Assembly: GCA_008360955.1 (NCBI GenBank)
Contig: LUCM01010396.1
Span: forward strand, 54,382 to 118,381
From: Fasciolopsis buskii
Lineage: Eukaryota > Platyhelminthes > Trematoda > Plagiorchiida > Fasciolidae
Reading direction: 5' to 3'
DNA length: 64,000 bases
The notes below the pieces were generated by a model, which made no database searches, was not told where the DNA came from, and worked only from the letters and a program-made list of their open reading frames with translations. Numbering within the stretch: position 1 is the stretch's first letter; the number at the start of each line of letters is the position of its first letter. Below, in pieces: positions 57,508 to 64,000 of this stretch. A program made the translations under genes and the position numbers.

Positions 57508-59947
57508 TTGTCATCCATATTTGATCAGTTGAATCAAATACGGTTAGGAGGATCTTCCCTCGTTCTTCCCCTTACCTTTCCCCGAGAATCGCAGGTGTGG
57601 TCATTAACAGTTACTACCGTTCCTCGTCTTGGGAATCTGTACACAACAGCAAAGATTGACTGTTATCTTAGGTCCAAAACTGGGAGTGACGCATGACTTC
57701 GTGATCTTGGTCTTGTCCAGGCCGAGTAGTAAAGCAAGTTTCCTCAAACTGAAATGACTTCCAACTGTGCCGAGATTTTTTGAACGCACTTGTTTATTCC
57801 CGAATATGGTAAGGGTTTTTCAAGGTGATTGATATATACATGTTTTTGTATGCCTAGGTCATGTTAATTGTCACACCGGGTGGTATTTTGTGACCGCTTC
57901 CTTCTGCTACAAAATGGTTGATAAAATCTGTCACGATAACACTGCAGTACTGGATGTATTTGGGAGTGCATTTCGTGTTATACCTGTAAGGAAGTTTGTC
58001 GTTCAAGTTGAATTCAACGATAAAAAACGTATTTTTTCATCCAGGACGAAGCTGGGGAGAGCAAGAGGAAGGTACAAGTGAATTACAGAGTGAGAAAAAA
58101 ACAACTAAAGAAGGTAGGTGGACATGCAATCCAGAACTATTTTGTATAAATTTCGATTCCATTTCCGTGAAATATTTTTCACCCATCTCCGTAGCCTAGG
58201 ATCAAGTTCGGCATATCAGCCATTTAGTGCGATAGGTTACGTTAGTATTAAACAACAAAAGAAACCCAAAGTTGCGGTTCATTACCATAAAGGCGCACAT
58301 ACTTTCTGCATATTTATTCGCACACTGTGTGGCACAGCCAAACTAACCCACAGGGGTGCCTATCTTATGTCCACAGTTTACAATGGACTGACCTAACGCT
58401 GGCCAAACGCCACTTCAGGTGGCCCACACAAGAACAATGGGGATTTTGCTGCTTGAGTTTTTGCACGCCTTTCTACAATTCCTTATGCCATCATCCTCCG
58501 TATTCTCATCCCATACTTCTTCCACGCCTTGGGACGATGACGATTTTTGGTCAAACCATACCGAAGGTGTGATCCTGGACTCAGTCCAGTATACCGTTTT
58601 TGGTTGTGCACTTTTGCGAATGTAAGCTACAGATTTCATACACTGTCCTTATGGTCTCAACCTGTCCGTTAACTTCTCTCTGCTCGCGGATTTCACACTT
58701 CGATCACAAAAGGGCCAAACATCTTGATTTTACAGATTCTTTTCAGGACAGGCTAGTAACCCGTGGGGACAGAGCTGGATCGTCCCCCTCATAAAATTAG
58801 AGTTAATACTACCCTTGGCCTTGTTTAATTTCATTATAGTTTTGCTGCCTTCTTGGAAATCATAAGTCTATCGTTTGAAGCTTTGGCTCAACTGAAAATA
58901 TTTTCCATTCCTGTTCAATCAATTAAACGGTGGGAAATCACTAACTTCTTGACACATTTGTAGTTTTGTTCTGCCTGCTTCATCCGTGAAAGAGGTTAGA
59001 GGTAGTGCCAGATTCCTGAAACATCTTCCAACGTGTAATGAATATCTTTAAGCTTATGCTATCCAAAGAGTAATTTCCCAGTAACACCTGGTTTAGTTCC
59101 TACAAACTGGATACTATGATAACAGTGCCTATCCGGGGGGTTACTTGGACATGAAAGCCTTGGGTATGAACTCCTTTACCGCGGATTACTTCCACAATCT
59201 ACGGGCCTTTGAAATCCTGCACCTCGTGTTGAGAAGTATGCTTCAGCTGGGTAATAAGTAAGTGGATAAACATGTTCATACCAATCGTCTTACTGGAAGA
59301 ACAGTCAAGCCACTTTCCTCCTGCTAATAGTTATTGGAACTCTGCGTCACATACCGGGTCCGATCACAAAAATTTTGCTTGTACGCAATAGTTCTTATAA
59401 GTTATCTGCCACTACTCATTTCATCATATTTCCCGATAACCCATTGCTCATTTAAATGACACCGGACGAAATCAAATACTGCCTAATTTGTGCATATAAC
59501 TTGCATATTTCGCTGTGCATCTTTTCAGAACGGTTTCGAAGTCGCTGAATATTTACATTCAGGTATATAATGCAATTAATTTTCTCTGCTTATCCGAATT
59601 AAAGAGCTATTTCAGTGCATAAATTAAATCTCAGATTTGATTTGCCTTATACTAATTTGATTAAAAGTCCAACCTGCAGAGTTTTGGGTTTTGGCCTGAA
59701 ATGATTGGATGTAAAAAATAATATCCGGTGGAAATAAGGGCTCTTCATTCAGGTCGTGATACCCATTTTGCCGTTGATCACTGGTTATTGAATGTACCCA
59801 CATACCGACCTGATTTGACGCCTGACTTCTCAGGTGAGGTTAGACGAAATTGGCGAGTACAGCGTGAGGGTTTTCGCTGAATTTGGAGCACTGGGTCCCG
59901 GAGTTGTTGCTGCCGCACTAGCAGTTGCCAATCGACCCTTATACTGA
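57508..59947 (+). CDS. 3' end of a gene: Ig- or FN3-like C-terminal domain
   Basis: Exons 57508-57594, 58045-58113 and 59834-59947 have GT-AG borders and all junctions in phase 0. Acceptors are tgaattccag, ttttttcatccag and cgcctgacttctcag; donors are gtgtgg (weak) and gtaggt (good). The last exon ends in TGA at 59945-59947. Residues run from FDQLNQIRLGGSSLVLPLTF through KRKVQVNYRVRKKQ to DEIGEYSVRVFAEFGALGPG. That reads as alternating beta strands with the 'GEYSVRV..E.G' signature of the F-G region of titin-type Ig or fibronectin III domains. Cell-adhesion or muscle-type proteins are candidates. Upstream exons were not found, so protein size and location are unknown. Confidence 0.55.
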
Positions 59948-59994
59948 CAGCAAACTATTTTTCCGGCTTAACGTAAAAAACAGCAGAAGTGAAA

Positions 59995-60000
59995 AATAAA
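59995..60000 (+). terminator. Candidate polyadenylation signal AATAAA
   Basis: Only 48 nt after the stop at 59947, in an A-rich context; implies a short 3' UTR. Confidence 0.5.
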
Positions 60001-60353
60001 ATTTCTCTGCAAATTCTCACTGGCCAGACGGAATCCAAAAAGAGTAGACTAAAGTTGGGGCCACAGCATGAAGTTTAATCAAATGGTCAGAGGATTTATT
60101 GGTAAAACTCCGTGGCATAGTTACCAGGTAATGGATCTGGATTGGTCACAGAGCAATCTTAAGAAGATATAGCCACCAGTCATTTTTACCATGTAAATGA
60201 TTTTCTCAAGTTTGAGCCGTAGAGAAAATGCCAGTGCTGTCCATGTTAACTGAAACGTTGAGTACGAGTCACATTCTACCTCGCTCCTGGTCTCGGGGTT
60301 TCAAACCCCAGTTGAACCATGTGGGAAGATACAGTTTGGTTGTTGTCTTTCAC

Positions 60354-60409
60354 GCTGCTGCTGCTGCTGTTGCTGCTGCTGCTAATGATGATGATGATGA
60401 TGATGATGA
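60354..60409. repeat. (GCT)n(ATG)n compound trinucleotide microsatellite
   Basis: Ten GCT-type units with one GTT interruption run into about eight ATG units. Length is a multiple of three, but there is no support for coding. Confidence 0.95.
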
Positions 60410-60752
60410 CAATTACCAAGCCATTTACAACAGCTGCAAATGAAATGAGCACTTCCACAGTTAGTCAAAGCTTATCGAATCATTCCAAAGTGAAAAGAAA
60501 GTTCTCGCTGTGTTCACCTGAACTGTTGTGGTTCGTTGTTTCTAGGTGTCAAGTAGTTTTCTGGGCTGGGAGAAATGGGCTCCATCCATTTCGAAAACCT
60601 AATTGATTCAAATTAATTAGGTTGGGCTCACGGAGGGCTACCTCCTGAAGAATAGTCCCTAGTGAGTAGTCATGCCCTCACTTGTCAGTGCAAATTAGAT
60701 TCTGAGGATACATGTATGGCACTATTATACACAGCGCTATTCATGCTACTTG

Positions 60753-60753
<1 letters not shown>

Positions 60754-60798
<45 letters not shown>
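60754..60798. repeat. (AT)n microsatellite, about 22 units
   Basis: Uninterrupted AT dinucleotides of 45 bp, able to form a cruciform. Confidence 0.97.
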
Positions 60799-60800
<2 letters not shown>

Positions 60801-61317
60801 TCAAAGAACAATAACGTGAGTAACGGAAAAACAGCCTATTTATATACACCATAATTAATTGGCAAGTCTCAACTCTTCAATACATTTACAGTCATTTTGA
60901 CATGTGGTACACGAATCTCTTTGTGAAGTCACTAATTTATGAGACACAATACTTTGAAATATTCACCTTGACATCTAGTGTAGGGGCAGCACAATAATTT
61001 CCAGGGTGAAAACATAAAGCACGCCTCGGAAAGCATCACGGTCCAGACCACAGTGTGTTGCTAAATGACTTAGCTGAAGGAGTGGAGAGTAACTCCACCG
61101 AGATAATAGTATGCTAAAGGAAATTTACTCTCCTCAAATACGCGCAATCATGAGATTCTGGTGAAACAAGGCATGAAGCTCCTTTGGAAAAAATATCACC
61201 TTCGATGCAGAGTTAGAATTCGGGGAATAATTTCCATCTGAAGGACTTCCCCGCGTGCTCATGATGCTTTCTACGATGATCCAATGAAGGAGCTTATCTT
61301 TTTATACTCTTGCACAG

Positions 61318-62367
61318 TGGACAGTGTTGACGGATATAAAAAGCTAGGCGACTTCTTAGAGGGATGTTTTCTGGAGGCGACGATTCTTTGGGCTTTTAAA
61401 CGATATCTGTCGTGTACCGTAATGCACCTGCGGAGCAGTGTTCTTCAATGGAATTCACAAGTTACTTGATCCCCAGCGGACAGCAAACAAAGAAGCGAAC
61501 ATGAACTGAAGCTCAGTGTGTGCATCGGTCAGCACAACAAGATAAAGGATTAAAATCAATGCGTACTGCAGTAGGCACTCATCGACGCTTGTCGAGTCCC
61601 ATTGTGCTGCAATCCTAATTCGTGCCAAGAACAATGCGTGTTCTTACGAGTGTATCGCCCACCCAAGTGTGTTCAGGGATCTCATTTATCTTTGTGCTTA
61701 TGCGGGCGAGGATTCACGAAATCCCGGTTCACCTCGGCCCAAGATTGTTTGTTTTCCAACATTAGCATAAATACAACTGTCCTCCAGTTTCGACGTGGTG
61801 GATTCTGTTACTCTACTAGATCGACTTGTTATTTTTTCGTGTATTATCAAGTGACCTTGTTCAACTCAGAACACTAGACATTGTTCAATGTAGAATGTGA
61901 TAGTTCTCAAGCCCGATAGCATTCTGAAACATCTGGCTGACGGGACACTAATTTTGCCGACCGTTGCTCCTCTTCGGCAAAAATAATGAAGGCGATTAGG
62001 GATGGTCCAGCCGAATGACTTTGATGTCAGGTCTTTTCCCGGATTCGATTGGAATTTCTTTCAACTAAGAATCTTGCAATGGTTCTTCAAGAATTACGAA
62101 TAAACCATAATTAACATTAAATCTACCAAATGATAAAAGATTGTACTGAGTGTAAACGACAGCATTGTTTCCCAAAATCTGAAGTCAATTGTACAAAGGA
62201 TTGTGGGTAATGCAGTCCCGTTTGTGTTGGTCTTTGACATCTTTCTTTTTGCTCTTAATAGCTTGGGGTCGGAATTTGTTCGCGTCACTGCTGTCAGCTC
62301 CCGATTTAGCGTTACTCGAGAATATCAGAGAACTCTATTTGCCCTACGTTCATGAGCATTATTTTCG
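61318..62367 (+). CDS. Candidate two-exon segment of an unidentified helical protein
   Basis: Exon 61318-61413 follows a very good acceptor (tttttatactcttgcacag) and reads DGYKKLGDFLEGCFLEATIL. Exon 62262-62367 follows another (ctttctttttgctcttaatag) and reads NLFASLLSAPDLALLENIRE, then YLPYVHEHYF, leaving at 'gtgaat' in phase 2. With the weak donor 'gtaccg' at 61414 the phases join; the nearby 'gtaatg' at 61419 would not. Both blocks are Leu-rich and helical. The second block is also open in another frame for 30 codons. No family is recognised, and the gene probably continues past the window end. Confidence 0.38.
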
Positions 62368-64000
62368 GTGAATATTCAACAAAATCCACTTCTATAGAAT
62401 TACAGGAGTTAGTTTTCACAAAATCTGTTGGACAGATTATTGTCTTTAGAGCTTAAAACTGTGAGTATCTGGGAGACAGGAGATAAGTGCGACGATGAGA
62501 TACCGTCAATTTCACTAAAGCAGTGGCAGCGGAGTATCAAATGTAAACTGTCAGAACGATTAAGGAAGGGACTAATTTAGGAATAATACAAAGAATGTAG
62601 AAATAGAGACCGTTAAGGGAGTGATACAGATTCTCCTTTCAGATCAAGTCTCGTGATGCCAAATCCGAGGGATGGTCCGGCAACTGAATAAATCATCCGT
62701 AGTCTTTTAAGGAGTGCTGTCGTACCATCCAGAACAGTTTCTTCATAAAAATAATGAACCTGGGACTTACTGTAAACAGCGCAAGCCTGCGAAATCAAAA
62801 TCTTTTCAGCCCCGAATTATCGAAATTATATCTCTAAGACCGGTTCTAGTGATCATGGTTAGCCTCATGTCGCGTACGGTGGCTCAGAGTTCCAGCCGAA
62901 CGAACGAACCAAGGTGCCACTGTATTCTTAAAAAACATGCACCGTGCAGTCGCATAAGTGGAAGGAGGCTGCGAAAAGTACTCATGCACATTGCAAAACA
63001 TTATGGCGCCCATATCTAGGGTCACATTCTTCAGGATGTCGATTTCGTGATTTTCTCATTATCAATTTTTAATCTTATTGCCTTTTTTGGTTACTCTAAA
63101 AGAAATGTACAATATTTTTCGAAGGTGAAGCGGCCATTCGCATGTTTTCAGGAAGGGAATCACTAATTTTACGTTTTGCACTTGGCAACATCAAAAACGT
63201 TCAACTTAAATCTATCTCAACCAGAAAAGTCTGTTCGGCTTAAGAGATTCGACTCAGTCAGGATTAAAGATTGATTTCCTTTTTTTAATGTGAGTGGAGC
63301 TTGACCAATGTTAAATGATTCTTGAATGCAGTTGCGTGTATTCCCACAGTCGACAGTCCTACTCGACAGCTATCTTATTGAAAAATTTTAGACTGTATTC
63401 ATAAACTGGCATTTTATCCTATTATTTTTCTGCAATGAAGCAGCCAAGCTTCGACTCGTCATCAGAGCAGCCTGTCGGGTAAAAATACTGTTAGTCAAAA
63501 TACCTGTATCCTTACCTCGTGGTTGGGATTTTTGTTCCGACTACCGTTTCGTATGATATGGCAATTGTTTTTTGTCTGTGATCGATATCATGTGCTAAGT
63601 TCAGTTTCGTTATATTCGTGGATAAACGACTTAAAACACAGTTGTTACCCGAATGCACTTCATAAATATAACATTCATCCGGAGAAAATGGTCATACAAA
63701 ATTTCCAACACCTCCCGATAGAGCCCGTTTTCGCCTTGTGGACAAGCTGCCTGGGCTGGGTGAGGTGGAGTCAATGGGGACGGAGAATATCCATCATATT
63801 TGCATTTTCTAGTGATTGGTGTGGAATTTCGTTCAGTAGTTTGGTGACCAGTACAGACTTAATTGCCCGTTTAGTCTAAAAGAGAATACAAGTTACTGAA
63901 ATCAAATCAGCGTACAATATTTGTGAATATTCCGGTAAAAATAACCGTCAGTGGACCAAAGAAAAATCTGAATGAAGCATGTAAAATCGGGAAACGGATG
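62368..64000. other. No further exon recognised
   Basis: A + frame of 118 codons at 63523-63879 (begins with TTG; Trp- and Phe-rich) has no motif or convincing splice borders. A + frame of 101 codons at 62714-63019 is also unrecognised. Later exons of the preceding candidate gene would lie here or beyond the edge. Confidence 0.25.

Larger units (their letters stand above)
60001..61317. other. Intergenic DNA with microsatellites
   Basis: Apart from the two microsatellites listed separately, I see no exon, RNA gene or transposon here. The frames over the trinucleotide repeat (poly-Leu/Met or poly-Ser/Ile) are artefacts of the repeat. Confidence 0.4.

Noticed and set aside
60319..60606. Poly-Leu/Met and poly-Asp frames over 60354-60409
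   Set aside because: They are translations of a trinucleotide microsatellite on either strand with no splice or conservation support.
1..64000. CRISPR arrays, rRNA genes, operons or phage-like gene clusters
   Set aside because: No regularly spaced repeats, rRNA-like sequence or compact co-directional genes were seen; the window is intron- and transposon-rich eukaryotic DNA.

Overview
The window looks like nuclear DNA from a flatworm (Platyhelminthes), probably a parasitic fluke or tapeworm. The evidence is indirect. Coding sequence is sparse and split into short exons with GT-AG borders. Introns are long and repeat-filled, and terminal exons are followed by AATAAA signals. Decayed non-LTR retrotransposons (two or more families), a tRNA-derived SINE, long inverted repeats and microsatellites fill the rest. 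No prokaryotic organisation is present: no operons, ribosome-binding sites or CRISPR. Host species and chromosome cannot be read from the sequence.

Best-supported gene: 1747-2736 (+), six exons with consistent phases, encoding a 140-residue very acidic prothymosin-like nuclear protein. Next is a 3' gene end at 57508-59947 (+): three in-phase exons forming a beta-sandwich (Ig or fibronectin III type) C-terminus, with stop and AATAAA. Other plausible pieces are terminal exons at 8657-8804, 39477-39721 and 49979-50171 (all +, each with a downstream AATAAA), a signal-peptide exon at 42416-42598 (-) with a compatible Cys-rich exon at 40235-40355, a three-exon + model at 34893-37485, and paired exons at 61318-62367 (+). 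Most remaining exon calls rest only on splice signals plus an open frame. They carry low confidence because many alternatives were examined by eye.

Mobile DNA: RTE-like LINE fossils at 14857-15480 (+), 19030-19520 (-) and 55285-55740 (-). CR1/Jockey-like LINE pieces lie at 35090-36540 (-) and 38957-39437 (+), nearly identical to each other over about 230 bp and in inverted orientation. A 1.35-kb TA-flanked element with arms of about 280 bp is at 17150-18500. A Tc1-like transposase fossil is at 26797-27040. Three copies of a tRNA-Leu-like SINE, three further divergent repeat pairs, a 59-bp-arm foldback and several microsatellites complete the picture.

Layout: 0-9 kb, prothymosin-like gene followed by a T/G-rich stretch with candidate + exons ending near 9.1 kb; 9.5-14 kb, A/C-rich then mixed DNA with one candidate - exon; 14-31 kb, mainly transposon fossils; 31-42.6 kb, the densest mix of candidate exons and LINE copies on both strands; 42.6-57 kb, sparse; 57-64 kb, a + gene end and a second + gene start or middle. 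I found no evidence of a multi-gene undescribed system. The most unusual structures are a 3' splice site that is the reverse complement of its own exon (39439-39544) and the TA-flanked long-inverted-repeat element.
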